The notes: generated by a model from the sequence alone, not told the origin. A DNA stretch of 64,000 nucleotides from Micromonospora sp. WMMD1082 (GCF_029626175.1 NZ_JARUBM010000002.1:4357001-4421000); one strand, 5' to 3'; counted from the stretch's first letter, positions 42,313 through 50,010 are shown. Made by a program: numbers and translations.

Positions 42313-44733
42313 GTGCCGGTCATCAACGCCTGGGTGGGCGCGGTAACCCCGGCGTCGGCGTGGGTGCGGGCCAGCGTGTCGGGGGCGTCGTCGGTCCGGC
42401 TGATCGTCGCCGACAACCCGGGCTTCGCCGGCCCGGCCTACTACGGGCCGGTCGCCCCGACCGGGCAGGGTGTGGCTTCGATCGAGGCCACCGGCCTGGC
42501 GGCAAACACCCGCTACTGGTGGCAGCTGGAGCTGGACGGCACCCCCGAGGCGCCGACGGGCCGGGTGCGGACGCATCCGCCGCTGAACGAGCCGGCCACC
42601 TTCACCTTCGCCGGGATCGGCGACGCGGGTCTGTCGCCGGCGAGCCCCGGGGTCGGGGCGGTCCTCAACGCCAACAAGCTGTCCAACCACGGCGCCTTCG
42701 CCGTGGTGGACGCACGCGATCCCCTGTTCGTGGCCCACCTGGGCGACCTGCACTACTACGACCTGGGCTCCGGGAACTGGGGCATCGGCGGCGGCGCTTC
42801 GCTGGCGAACTACCGGAGAGCGCTCGACGATGTGCTGCTCCAGCCCAACCAGGCGCAGCTGTACCGCAACCGGCAGCTGGTCTACATCTGGGACGACCAC
42901 GACGGCGGCCCGGCCGACTGGGACGGTACCCACGCCAACAAGACCAACGCCGCGCAGGTGTACCGGGAGCGGGTGCCGCACTACGACCTGCCGGAAAGCG
43001 GAGCGATCTACCACTCGTTCCAGGTCGGGCGGGTGCTGTTCGTGGCCACCGACAGCCGCTACTACCGCAGCCCGTCCAGCGACACCGACAACTCGTCCAA
43101 GACGATGCTCGGCCAGGCGCAGAAGGACTGGCTGGCCGGCCAGCTGGCCGACAGCCCGGCCGAGTTCCTCGTCATTCTCAACCAGACCCGGTGGGCGCAG
43201 AACGCATCCGCCGGGGTGGAGTCGTGGGGCGGCTACAGCACCGAACGCGACGAGCTGATCCAGATGTTCGGCGACCACGGGTGGCTGGACCGGATGCTCA
43301 TGCTCGGCGCGGACACCCACGCCATGGGCATCGACACCGGCAGCGGCGGCCAGTTCGGCGGCTTCCCGCAGTTCCTGGTCGCCCCCATCGACGCCACGCC
43401 ATCGCCGTCGAACCTCAGCCAGTACTACAACCTGGGGTATACCGCATCCCGGGGATCTCACGGCCTGGTGACGATCGCCGACAGCGGCTCCCAGATCGAC
43501 GTGACTCTCGCCGGCTACATCAACACCGTCCACTGGCGCTCGCACTCCTTCACGGTCCTCACCGGCTCGGGGCCGGACCCCGACCCGGATCCGGATCCGG
43601 GTGGGGAGCCGGTGCCGCCGCAGACCCCGTCGCAGATCGCGGACCGGATGCGGTGGCTCGGCTGTGACCTGGTCACCGGCCGGGTCATCGTCGAACTGCC
43701 CGACGTCACCGGCCGTGTCTCCCGGATCCTCGGCGGCTACACCACCACGTCCCTGTCCATGCCCATCCCGGTCGGTGGCCCGGCCGCGCTTGGCCCGGCC
43801 GCACTGGAGGCCACACAACCGGGCACCACGATGATCGTGTGCGTGGTCAACGACGTCCCGGAGTGGGGCGGGATGGTCGTCGGCCGGCAGGGCGGCACCG
43901 CCGGTCGGTTGGAGCTGTCGTGCGTCACCCTGGAGGGCTACCTGGACCGCCGGTACGTCCGCGACCACGCGTGGGCGCAGCAGGACGAGGCGGTCATCGT
44001 CGCCGGCTTGGTCGCCGACGCGCAGGTCGACGGCATCGGCCTCGCCGTCGACGCACCTCTGACCGGGACGCTGCGGGACCGCACCTACCACTCGGACGAG
44101 GACGCCACCGTGCACTCGCGGCTGCGGGAGCTGATGGCCGTCGCGGGCGGCCCAGAGTGGACCATCGACCTGGACTGGACGGACTCGACCCGCACTGCCG
44201 TCTCCAAGATCCTCAGATTGCGGCCGAGGATCGGGGCGGCGTCGACCAGCCCCGACGCGGTCTGGACATCCGGCTGGAGCAGCCAGGGGGCGTCCGACGC
44301 GAGGTACACGCTGGTGGAGGACTATTCCGACGGTCGCGGCGCCAACCACGTCACCGCCACGAGCAGCGGCGAGGGTGACGCCCGGCCGCAGTCGACGCCC
44401 GCCGCCGACCTCCTGCCGGGCTGGCCCCGCTACGAACGCCGCTACACCCCATCCACCTCCATCAGCGACGTGGGGACGCTCAACGCGCACGCGGCCGCCG
44501 AGCTGGCGCTGCGCCGCGACGGTGCACTCACATGGCAGATCGACGCCCGCTGGGACGCCTACCCGCGCTTGGGCGTGGACTGGCGGCTCGGCGACGACGT
44601 CGGCTGGGAGCTGCGCGGACACCGCCACCCCGACGGGGTGACCGGGGCGGGTCGGGTCATCGGCTGGGAGCTGGACATCCAGGCGGGCCGGGTGCGTCCG
44701 GTCCTGTGGTCACCGGACGGAGACGGCACATGA
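42313..44733 (+). CDS. Minor tail protein fused to PhoD-like metallophosphatase
   Basis: 806 residues from the GTG at 42313. An N-terminal fibronectin/PhoD-N-like domain (residues 1-85) precedes a PhoD-type metallophosphatase: AGIGDAGLSP, HLGDLHYYDL, YIWDDHDGGPADWDGTHANK, ILNQTRWAQN and LMLGADTHAMG supply the Asp, His and Asn ligands. A PDPDPDPDPGG hinge (about residue 421) joins a 370-residue tail-associated domain (MRWLGCDLVTGRVIVELPDV onward) typical of actinophage tail tip proteins. PhoD enzymes are phosphodiesterases; Bacillus PhoD cuts wall teichoic acid. Cutting of host surface polymers on entry is thus plausible, but inferred. Confidence 0.82.
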   Translation: MPVINAWVGAVTPASAWVRASVSGASSVRLIVADNPGFAGPAYYGPVAPTGQGVASIEATGLAANTRYWWQLELDGTPEAPTGRVRTHPPLNEPATFTFAGIGDAGLSPASPGVGAVLNANKLSNHGAFAVVDARDPLFVAHLGDLHYYDLGSGNWGIGGGASLANYRRALDDVLLQPNQAQLYRNRQLVYIWDDHDGGPADWDGTHANKTNAAQVYRERVPHYDLPESGAIYHSFQVGRVLFVATDSRYYRSPSSDTDNSSKTMLGQAQKDWLAGQLADSPAEFLVILNQTRWAQNASAGVESWGGYSTERDELIQMFGDHGWLDRMLMLGADTHAMGIDTGSGGQFGGFPQFLVAPIDATPSPSNLSQYYNLGYTASRGSHGLVTIADSGSQIDVTLAGYINTVHWRSHSFTVLTGSGPDPDPDPDPGGEPVPPQTPSQIADRMRWLGCDLVTGRVIVELPDVTGRVSRILGGYTTTSLSMPIPVGGPAALGPAALEATQPGTTMIVCVVNDVPEWGGMVVGRQGGTAGRLELSCVTLEGYLDRRYVRDHAWAQQDEAVIVAGLVADAQVDGIGLAVDAPLTGTLRDRTYHSDEDATVHSRLRELMAVAGGPEWTIDLDWTDSTRTAVSKILRLRPRIGAASTSPDAVWTSGWSSQGASDARYTLVEDYSDGRGANHVTATSSGEGDARPQSTPAADLLPGWPRYERRYTPSTSISDVGTLNAHAAAELALRRDGALTWQIDARWDAYPRLGVDWRLGDDVGWELRGHRHPDGVTGAGRVIGWELDIQAGRVRPVLWSPDGDGT

Positions 44734-45395
44734 GCGTGATCGGCGACAACGCGATCAGCCGGGGCGACGTGATGCGCCGGCTCCGCGAGCTGGAGAAGCA
44801 GGTCGAGCAGCTAACCGCCGGCCGGCGTCTGGAGGCCGCGTCCATCGGCCGGGGCGGCATCACCATCAAGGACGGCGGGGGGATCAGGGTCGTCGACGCG
44901 GATGGCGGCCAGTCGATCGAGCTGTCCGACCTGGGGCTGCGGATCCGCGACGCCGCCGGGAACGTGGTGGCCGAGTACGGGGTTGCCCAGACCGACGCGG
45001 TCCGCACCCTCGAATCGTCCTCGGAGACCACCTACGTGGACCTGGCCACCGTCGGCCCGAGGGTCACCGCGCGCGTCGGGTCGAGTGGCCGGCTGCTGCT
45101 CACAGCCAGCGCCAGCATCAACTACGTCGGCCAGCCGGGCGATGTCGAAGGCGGCGGGATGTCCGTAGAGGTGACCGGGGCGACCGCCGTCGCGGCCGGC
45201 AGCGCCTGGTCGGCGTACGACATCGGATCGGCCGGCATCGCGGGCGCCGTCTACACCCGCATCGGCACGATCCACGCCACCACGCTGCTCACCAACCTCA
45301 ACCCGGGTGAACACGTCATCACGATGAAGTACGCGTCCTACACAGGCAACGAGGTTGGCTGGATGGAGCGGGTGCTCGTTGCGCTGCCCGTGTGA
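44730..45395 (+). CDS. Tail fibre-like protein with N-terminal coiled coil
   Basis: 221 residues from the ATG at 44730. A short coiled coil (GDVMRRLRELEKQVEQLTAG) leads to a repeat-rich beta region (GGIRVVDADGGQSIELSDLG, LRIRDAAGNVVAEYG) and a beta-sandwich end. Probable trimeric fibre or tip component. Coupled to the PhoD-tail gene. Confidence 0.7.
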   Translation: MSVIGDNAISRGDVMRRLRELEKQVEQLTAGRRLEAASIGRGGITIKDGGGIRVVDADGGQSIELSDLGLRIRDAAGNVVAEYGVAQTDAVRTLESSSETTYVDLATVGPRVTARVGSSGRLLLTASASINYVGQPGDVEGGGMSVEVTGATAVAAGSAWSAYDIGSAGIAGAVYTRIGTIHATTLLTNLNPGEHVITMKYASYTGNEVGWMERVLVALPV

Positions 45396-45441
45396 CCGGC
45401 GTTGCCCGCAACCAGATCCGGACCATCTGAGAGGGGGCACG

Positions 45442-46881
45442 ATGTCGTGGAGACTGGCCCGCAGCCTCGAAGTGCTGCGCGACGAGATCCGGGCCCAGCA
45501 CCCGGGCACCACCGTGTGGACCATCGGCGACCAGGCGCACGCCTCCGGCGCCTCCGACCACAACCCGAACCCGGCCGGAGTGGTGTGCGCCATCGACGTG
45601 CTCGGCGACAAGGGTCTTGACCTGGCCGAGTTCGCCGAGCAGGTGCGTACGAGCAGGCACCCGGCGCTGAAGTACTGCCTGACACCGGAGACAAGAGTGC
45701 TGTGCGCCGATCTCCGGTGGCGCCCCATTGGAGATCTTCGTGTCGGCGAAAGGCTCATCAGCTTCGATGAGTTTACGACTGCGGCAAGGCCCAGCGCCGG
45801 TGGAAACATCCGCACCGCAGTAGTCGAAGCCACCGAGCGCATCGATCTGCCAGCGGTCAAGATTCGTACCGATCGCGGCGAAGTGGTGGCCAGCACCGAT
45901 CACATGTGGGTCCAGTACGGCGGACGCGGAGCACGGAACAGGTGGATCGAGAGCCGCGCCCTCAGAGCCGGGGATGAGATCCGGTACTTCGCCGACCCAT
46001 GGACGGAGGAAACGTCCCGAGACGCTGGGTGGCTGGCGGGCCTGTTCGATGGCGAGGGAAACCTCACGATGCGACGCGGCGCCGCCAAGTCGGGGGCCGG
46101 CCTGACGGTGGCCCAAAAGCCCGGCCTGGCCATGGACGAAATCAAGCGCATTCTGGCCGACCTGGGCATCCAGTTCGCGATCGACCAGAACGGCGTTGTG
46201 CAGTCGGCGCGCATCCTCGGCGGGCTGCCCGCAGTTCTTTCATTCCTGGGCCGCGTGCCGTCGCTGCGCCTGCGGGCAAAGATGATCGGCGGGGAGCTGT
46301 GGTCCGGCTGGCGGGTGCGGGCCAACGACGTCGCCGTAGTCGAGTCGGTCGAGTCGGTCGGGGTTACCGAGGTGGTCTCCGTCCAGACGTCGACACGGAC
46401 CCTGATCGCCGAGGGCATGTGGTCGCACAACTGCATCTACAACCGGCGAATCTGGTCGACGTCCCGCGCCAGCGAGGGGTGGCGTAGGTACGCCGGCAGC
46501 AATCCGCACACCACCCACGTGCACGTCAGCGTGGGCACCGGCCCGGATGGCAAGTCCACCGGGCCATACGACAACACCAGCTCGTGGGGAGTGGGGGACG
46601 ACATGTCCGAGGTCATCAAGGGCATCCAGACCGCCGTCAAGGCCGCCGGCCACGACCCGGGGCCGATCGACGGCCAGTGGGGTCCGAAGACGCAGGCCGG
46701 CCTCACCGCCGCGCTGAAGGCGTCCGGCGCCCGCGGCCCTGCCGGACCGCAGGGGGCCGCTGGCCCGACCGGGCCCCGCGGCGAGCGGGGTGAGCCCGGA
46801 CCGAAGGGCGACCGCGGCCCGGCCGGCGAGCTGGTGCTGCCCGCCCAGCTGACCGTCACCGCCGTCAACCGGGTCATCTGA
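45442..46881 (+). CDS. Peptidoglycan peptidase (M15-like endolysin) interrupted by an intein
   Basis: 479-residue precursor from the ATG at 45442 (GAGGGGG upstream). Residues 1-78 and 331-400 together form the enzyme: ASDHNPNPAGVVCAIDV and PHTTHVHVSV place the metal-binding His and Asp, as in phage M15-type peptidases. The intein (residues 79-330) splits the fold. Then come a peptidoglycan-binding domain (IKGIQTAVKAAGHDPGPIDG) and a collagen-like Gly-X-Y run (GPAGPQGAAGPTGPRGERG). Spliced protein would be 227 residues. Placed after the tail genes and before the holin, it is the likely endolysin; a tail-tip hydrolase role is the alternative. Confidence 0.85.
   Translation: MSWRLARSLEVLRDEIRAQHPGTTVWTIGDQAHASGASDHNPNPAGVVCAIDVLGDKGLDLAEFAEQVRTSRHPALKYCLTPETRVLCADLRWRPIGDLRVGERLISFDEFTTAARPSAGGNIRTAVVEATERIDLPAVKIRTDRGEVVASTDHMWVQYGGRGARNRWIESRALRAGDEIRYFADPWTEETSRDAGWLAGLFDGEGNLTMRRGAAKSGAGLTVAQKPGLAMDEIKRILADLGIQFAIDQNGVVQSARILGGLPAVLSFLGRVPSLRLRAKMIGGELWSGWRVRANDVAVVESVESVGVTEVVSVQTSTRTLIAEGMWSHNCIYNRRIWSTSRASEGWRRYAGSNPHTTHVHVSVGTGPDGKSTGPYDNTSSWGVGDDMSEVIKGIQTAVKAAGHDPGPIDGQWGPKTQAGLTAALKASGARGPAGPQGAAGPTGPRGERGEPGPKGDRGPAGELVLPAQLTVTAVNRVI
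45676..46431 (+). other. Intein with LAGLIDADG homing-endonuclease domain (252 aa)
   Basis: Residues 79-330 of the endolysin precursor. It starts with Cys1 in CLTPETRVLCADLRW, has the block-B Thr-x-x-His as STDHMWV, and ends TLIAEGMWSHN followed by Cys at +1. WLAGLFDGEGNLT is a LAGLIDADG-type motif, so it can probably still move. The insertion point (after ALKY, before CIYNRRIW) is conserved in related enzymes. Codon third positions are visibly less GC-rich than in the flanks, suggesting a recent arrival. Confidence 0.9.
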
Positions 46882-46904
46882 GCGGGAAGGCCGGGGACCG
46901 GTGC

Positions 46905-47195
46905 GTGAGAGCAGAGCGGATCATCAGGATCAGCCTGGACGCCGGCTGCATCCTGGTAGGGCTGGGCGGGATCGTGCACCAGACGGTGTGGGTGCCAGTC
47001 GGGCAGGCGTCCGGCCTGCTGCTGTCGACGTTCGTGGCGATCCTCGGGATCCCCGCGGGGGTGGGGCTGCTGTCGCTGCGGAGTGGCGCGGCCGGTACGC
47101 CGTCGTCTCCGTCGGGCTCTCCGCCGCGGGGCTCTCCGCAGCCACCGTCATCATCGCCGTCGCAGGCGCAGTCCGGGGCGGGTGAGCCGGGGTGA
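46905..47195 (+). CDS. Small membrane protein of the lysis cassette
   Basis: 96 residues from the GTG at 46905. Two hydrophobic segments (ISLDAGCILVGLGGIV, GLLLSTFVAILGIPAGVGLL) then a Ser/Pro/Gly-rich tail. It could be a holin or a holin-like partner. Overlaps the next gene by 4 bases. Confidence 0.6.
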   Translation: MRAERIIRISLDAGCILVGLGGIVHQTVWVPVGQASGLLLSTFVAILGIPAGVGLLSLRSGAAGTPSSPSGSPPRGSPQPPSSSPSQAQSGAGEPG

Positions 47196-47422
47196 CGTTC
47201 CGGGCGTGGCAGACGCTGCTGGTGGCTTTGGTGTTCGCGGTGGGCGCGGCCGGGGCGTCGATGTGGTACGCGTCGGCGGTGGCGGCCGAGTCGCAGCGCA
47301 AGTGGTGCGGTGTCGTCAGCACGCTGGACGACGCGTACGAGGTGACCCCGCCGCAGACGCCGGCGGGTCGGAAGATCGCCGAGGACATCGCCCGCCTGCG
47401 GGCCGACTTCGGCTGCCCCTGA
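47192..47422 (+). CDS. Membrane-anchored lysis-cassette protein, unknown
   Basis: 76 residues from the GTG at 47192. One N-terminal membrane helix (LLVALVFAVGAAGASMWYAS) and an external part with two Cys. It sits between two holin candidates. Role unknown. Confidence 0.58.
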   Translation: MTFRAWQTLLVALVFAVGAAGASMWYASAVAAESQRKWCGVVSTLDDAYEVTPPQTPAGRKIAEDIARLRADFGCP

Positions 47423-47437
47423 GACAGGAGAGCAACC

Positions 47438-47629
47438 ATGCGAGTAGCGAGCTACGCGAAGACCATCGTCGCCGCCGTCGTGGCCGGCGCCACCGCGCTG
47501 ACCGTGGCGATGGGCGACGACGTCCTCACCACCACGGAGGGCATCACGGTGGCCCTGGCCATCCTGGGTGCGCTGGGCGTGTACGCCATCCCCAACGCCC
47601 CGGCCGACCGGGACAGCGTGTCCCGGTAA
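47438..47629 (+). CDS. Holin
   Basis: 63 residues with two membrane helices (YAKTIVAAVVAGATALTVAM, ITVALAILGALGVYAIPN) joined by a short acidic turn (DDVLTTTEG). This compact layout, ending in an N-A-P-x-D tail, is typical of actinophage holins. It would form the pore that triggers release of the endolysin. Confidence 0.8.
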   Translation: MRVASYAKTIVAAVVAGATALTVAMGDDVLTTTEGITVALAILGALGVYAIPNAPADRDSVSR

Positions 47630-47701
47630 GCTCTACCGCGCGGCACCTCCGGATACGCCCCGGCTTCGGCCGGTCCGGGGGTGCCGCCCCTATCGCGCAG
47701 C

Positions 47702-47737
47702 AAATGGCCCACCCTTCTTCGGAAGGGTGGGCCATTT
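47702..47737 (+). terminator. Strong terminator of the late operon
   Basis: A perfect 16-bp stem (AAATGGCCCACCCTTC and its complement) closed by a TTCG tetraloop and followed by CTTG. It ends the rightward late transcript; being symmetric it also serves the reverse-strand gene ending at 47752. Confidence 0.92.
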
Positions 47738-47751
47738 CTTGCTGTCCAGAT

Positions 47752-48108
47752 TCACCACAGGCACCACGCCAGCACGGCGACGACCAGCACCACCGCAGCC
47801 ACCACCTGCCGCCGCGACGTGACCACCGCGGCCGACACCCCGCCCGGCACAGCGTCGATCCGGATCGCCCGCCACGCGCCGCGCATGAACACGGTCCGCT
47901 CGTCGCCGCCCGTGACCCGCCAGCCGGCCTGCCCCATCTCGGCGACCGCCGTGTCCAGGCTCACGGGGGCGAACACGTCCTGCGGTCGGCGGGGCTGCCC
48001 GCCGCCGGACGACACGGAGAGCGGGCCGAGGGTCGCGCCGACATTCATTCGGCCGTTGCTGTTGATGCCGACCCGGAACGGCCCGGGTAGCCGCATACCG
48101 AAGTTCAT
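47752..48108 (-). CDS. DUF4236-like protein with C-terminal membrane helix
   Basis: 118 residues. The N-terminus FGMRLPGPFRVGINSNGRMN resembles DUF4236 proteins; a middle region (RVTGGDERTVFMRGAWRAIR) and a final helix (VVAAVVLVVAVLAWCLW) follow. On the opposite strand to the late operon, as accessory (moron) genes often are. Function unknown. Confidence 0.6.
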   Translation of the reverse strand: MNFGMRLPGPFRVGINSNGRMNVGATLGPLSVSSGGGQPRRPQDVFAPVSLDTAVAEMGQAGWRVTGGDERTVFMRGAWRAIRIDAVPGGVSAAVVTSRRQVVAAVVLVVAVLAWCLW

Positions 48109-48167
48109 GGCTACGCACCGTATCTTCTCGTGTCCAGGTTCGTCGTCATCCGGACGGGTTGAACGGT

Positions 48168-48189
48168 GGGGGCCGGTTTCCCGGCCCCC
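48168..48189 (-). terminator. Hairpin after the zinc-ribbon gene
   Basis: A 9-bp stem GGGGGCCGG/CCGGCCCCC with a TTTC loop, seven bases beyond the stop at 48197. No clear U-tract. Confidence 0.55.
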
Positions 48190-48196
48190 TGGGTGG

Positions 48197-48418
48197 TCAC
48201 CCCTGGCAGGGGCAGATGATCTTCGGTGCCGTGATCTCGGCGGTGTCGCAGTTGAAGCACCAGGCGAGCCCGGTGGCTGGGTCGATCTCGTACTCGCCGT
48301 CGGTCAGGTGGGCGGGGCAGGTGATCTCGGTCCGGGTCCGGGTGCTGTTGCACCAGGGGCACTTCTCGCCCTCGGTGAGCTGCTCCGCTTCCTTCATCAT
48401 CCGCTCGATGGTGATCAT
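48197..48418 (-). CDS. Small zinc-ribbon protein
   Basis: 73 residues. Cysteines in CPWCNSTRTRTEITCPAH, WCFNCDTAEI and the ending CPCQG suggest two zinc sites. It diverges from the HTH gene at 48504 across an AT-rich control region. Function unknown. Confidence 0.62.
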   Translation of the reverse strand: MITIERMMKEAEQLTEGEKCPWCNSTRTRTEITCPAHLTDGEYEIDPATGLAWCFNCDTAEITAPKIICPCQG

Positions 48419-48450
48419 CTGGGTTCCTCCCTCTCCCTGCCCTCTACCTA

Positions 48451-48496
48451 TATTCTACACCACTCTAGAGTTCTGTGCAACACAGTGATGTAGAAT
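48451..48496. promoter_or_regulatory. AT-rich divergent promoter with dyad
   Basis: TATTCTACACCAC (48451-48463) and GTGATGTAGAAT (48485-48496) are inverted arms. Each arm contains TAGAAT, a -10-like hexamer reading outward, so one bound protein would silence both genes. The HTH protein at 48504 is the natural candidate. Conspicuously AT-rich for this DNA. Confidence 0.6.
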
Positions 48497-48503
48497 TACT
48501 GGC

Positions 48504-48782
48504 ATGGACCTCCCCGGCCTCGCCGCCCGCCTCACCACCGCGGCCCGCCAGGCCGACCCCCTACAGCGCTACCGCGCCCTCCGCGACCTCGCACCCGACA
48601 TCAAGACCGCCATCGCCGCAGCCCAAGACGCCGCGATCGCCGAAGCCCGAGCAGCCGGCACCCCCGAAGACCAGGTAGCCGAGCAGTCCGGCGTCAGCGT
48701 CTCCGAGGTCCGCCGCCGCGTCACCGCCCACGGCAAGCGCACCGGCGCCGGCCGCCGCCCCGGGCGGCCGGCCAAGCCGTAG
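48504..48782 (+). CDS. Small helix-turn-helix protein
   Basis: 92 residues from the ATG at 48504. Helical N-terminus and a C-terminal HTH (TPEDQVAEQSGVSVSEVRRR) followed by a basic Gly/Arg tail. The divergent layout and dyad suggest an autoregulator of the reverse-strand accessory genes. Confidence 0.68.
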   Translation: MDLPGLAARLTTAARQADPLQRYRALRDLAPDIKTAIAAAQDAAIAEARAAGTPEDQVAEQSGVSVSEVRRRVTAHGKRTGAGRRPGRPAKP

Positions 48783-48783
48783 A

Positions 48784-48837
48784 TCACGCGCCCGCCCGGA
48801 CGGCGTTGTACCGGCGCACCACCGCGCCCGCACCCAC
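48784..48837 (-). pseudogene. Orphan copy of a gene 3' end
   Basis: On the minus strand this encodes VGAGAVVRRYNAVRAGA then a stop, matching the AAGAVVRRYNAVRAG end of the gene at 49518-50010. Over about 40 bp the DNA is nearly identical. No start or body precedes it; it is read as a leftover from duplication or recombination. The rest of 48838-48940 shows nothing clear. Confidence 0.5.
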
Positions 48838-48940
48838 TTGAGGGTTGAGGTCGGCCCCGGTGGTGGAGCCGCCCCGGCGGATCGGGTGGTGCTGGCGCCT
48901 CGGTCAGCCCACGCACGGCCGCCGGACGGTCATGGTGTGC

Positions 48941-49249
48941 TCAGCCCTTGCGGAGGCCGGTGTACTTGGACCGAATCTTGATGTTGATGGCGGCCTGGAT
49001 GTCGGCGGTGGGCATCCCCCGGGTGACAGGGATTCGCAGCGCCTTGGCCTTGGCGAGCACGTCGCGTCGGACGGCCTGGTCGGTGGGCTGCTGCGGGCCG
49101 ACCGGGGCGGGTGCCTGCGGGGCGGGGAGAAAGGCGAGCAGGCCCTTGGCTGCGGCGCGGAGGGCGGCCGCATCGGCGGCGGTGAGGTCGGCGCTGCGGA
49201 CGGACGCGGTGATGGCGACGATCTGGCGAACCTGGTCGGTGACGTTCAT
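48941..49249 (-). CDS. Helical accessory protein, unknown
   Basis: 102 residues from the ATG at 49249 (GGGAGA upstream). Two helical regions (LTAADAAALRAAAKGLLAFL; RRDVLAKAKALRIPVTRGMP) separated by a Pro/Ala linker. The second could be a SAP-like or HTH fold. Divergent from the ribbon-helix-helix gene. Function unknown. Confidence 0.58.
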   Translation of the reverse strand: MNVTDQVRQIVAITASVRSADLTAADAAALRAAAKGLLAFLPAPQAPAPVGPQQPTDQAVRRDVLAKAKALRIPVTRGMPTADIQAAINIKIRSKYTGLRKG

Positions 49250-49270
49250 GTGGTTCTCCCTATCCCCTGG

Positions 49271-49326
49271 TGTACGTACAGTCTAGCACGTACTGTACGT
49301 ACACTGCAAGCCCCAACGTACGTACA
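49271..49326. promoter_or_regulatory. Three phased TGTACGTACA operators
   Basis: TGTACGTACA at 49271-49280 and 49294-49303 and CGTACGTACA at 49317-49326 are spaced exactly 23 bases apart. Both divergent genes have a TAGACT hexamer nearby (49332-49337 rightward, 49285-49280 leftward). The ribbon-helix-helix protein encoded next door is the likely binder. Confidence 0.68.
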
Positions 49327-49343
49327 ACTGGTAGACTGAGGTC

Positions 49344-49514
49344 GTGGCCAACACCCAGCACCGCAGCATCCGCGTCCCCGACGACACCTGGCAGCCCGCC
49401 ATGGAACGCGCCCGGGAAGCCGGCACCAGCGCCGGAGAGCTGTGCCGCGAGTTCCTTGACTGGTGGCTGCGCAAGCCCGGCGCCAAACTGCCCAAGCGAC
49501 CCGACGCCACGTAG
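49344..49514 (+). CDS. Ribbon-helix-helix DNA-binding protein
   Basis: 56 residues from the GTG at 49344. HRSIRVPDDTWQPAMERARE followed by SAGELCREFLDWWLRK is a CopG/Arc-type ribbon-helix-helix. It probably represses its own and the divergent gene through the phased GTAC sites. No toxin gene is adjacent, so an antitoxin role is not supported. Confidence 0.72.
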   Translation: MANTQHRSIRVPDDTWQPAMERAREAGTSAGELCREFLDWWLRKPGAKLPKRPDAT

Positions 49515-49517
49515 CCC

Positions 49518-50010
49518 TCAGCCCGCCCGGACCGCGTTGTATCGGCGCACCACCGCACCCGCCGCCGACGGCTTGGCCGGCTCGCCGCCGCGGCGGGCGA
49601 TGGCCACCCCGGCGGCGGTCACCGCCACCGCCACCACCGTCGTAGCGATCAGGGTCTGCGTGCTCGGGGTCAAGGGGTTCCTCCGTGGGGGTTGCAGTGT
49701 CGTGTCGGCCCGGGACGGCCAGCGGGCGTGCCCGGACCGAGCTGCCGGTGGCGGCGTTGGCTCCACGGTGACCGGGGCCGGCCGGCCGCCGGGGGTGAGC
49801 ACCCGGACGCCGGACCAGATCACGAACACCTCCCCGGCGCTCGATCGCCTGGCCGCGCCCGTCCAGGCTGTAGCCGGCCAGCCAGATCCAGCCGTCGTAC
49901 GTCGTGCGGGGCATGATGCCGCTGAGCCGCAGCAGCAGGGAGCGGTAGGCGAACTGCGGGGATGCCTGGCCGTCGAGCAGCAGGATCTGTCCGGCGCGGA
50001 GGGCGGTCAC
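49518..50010 (-). pseudogene. Accessory membrane-protein gene broken by a frameshift
   Basis: From the GTG at 50010 the frame reads RAGQILLLDGQASPQFAYRS, MPRTTYDGWIWLAGYSLDGR and GQAIERR, then goes off at about 49828. The missing continuation (GEVFVIWSGVRVLTPGG, then a membrane helix TLIATTVVAVAVTAAGVAI and AVVRRYNAVRAG) is in the next frame. A single-base change restores one protein of about 163 residues. Either a real inactivation or a sequencing error. Confidence 0.62.

Noticed and set aside
49344..49514. Ribbon-helix-helix protein considered as an antitoxin
   Set aside because: No toxin-like gene lies next to it in the same direction; the neighbours are reverse-strand accessory genes.
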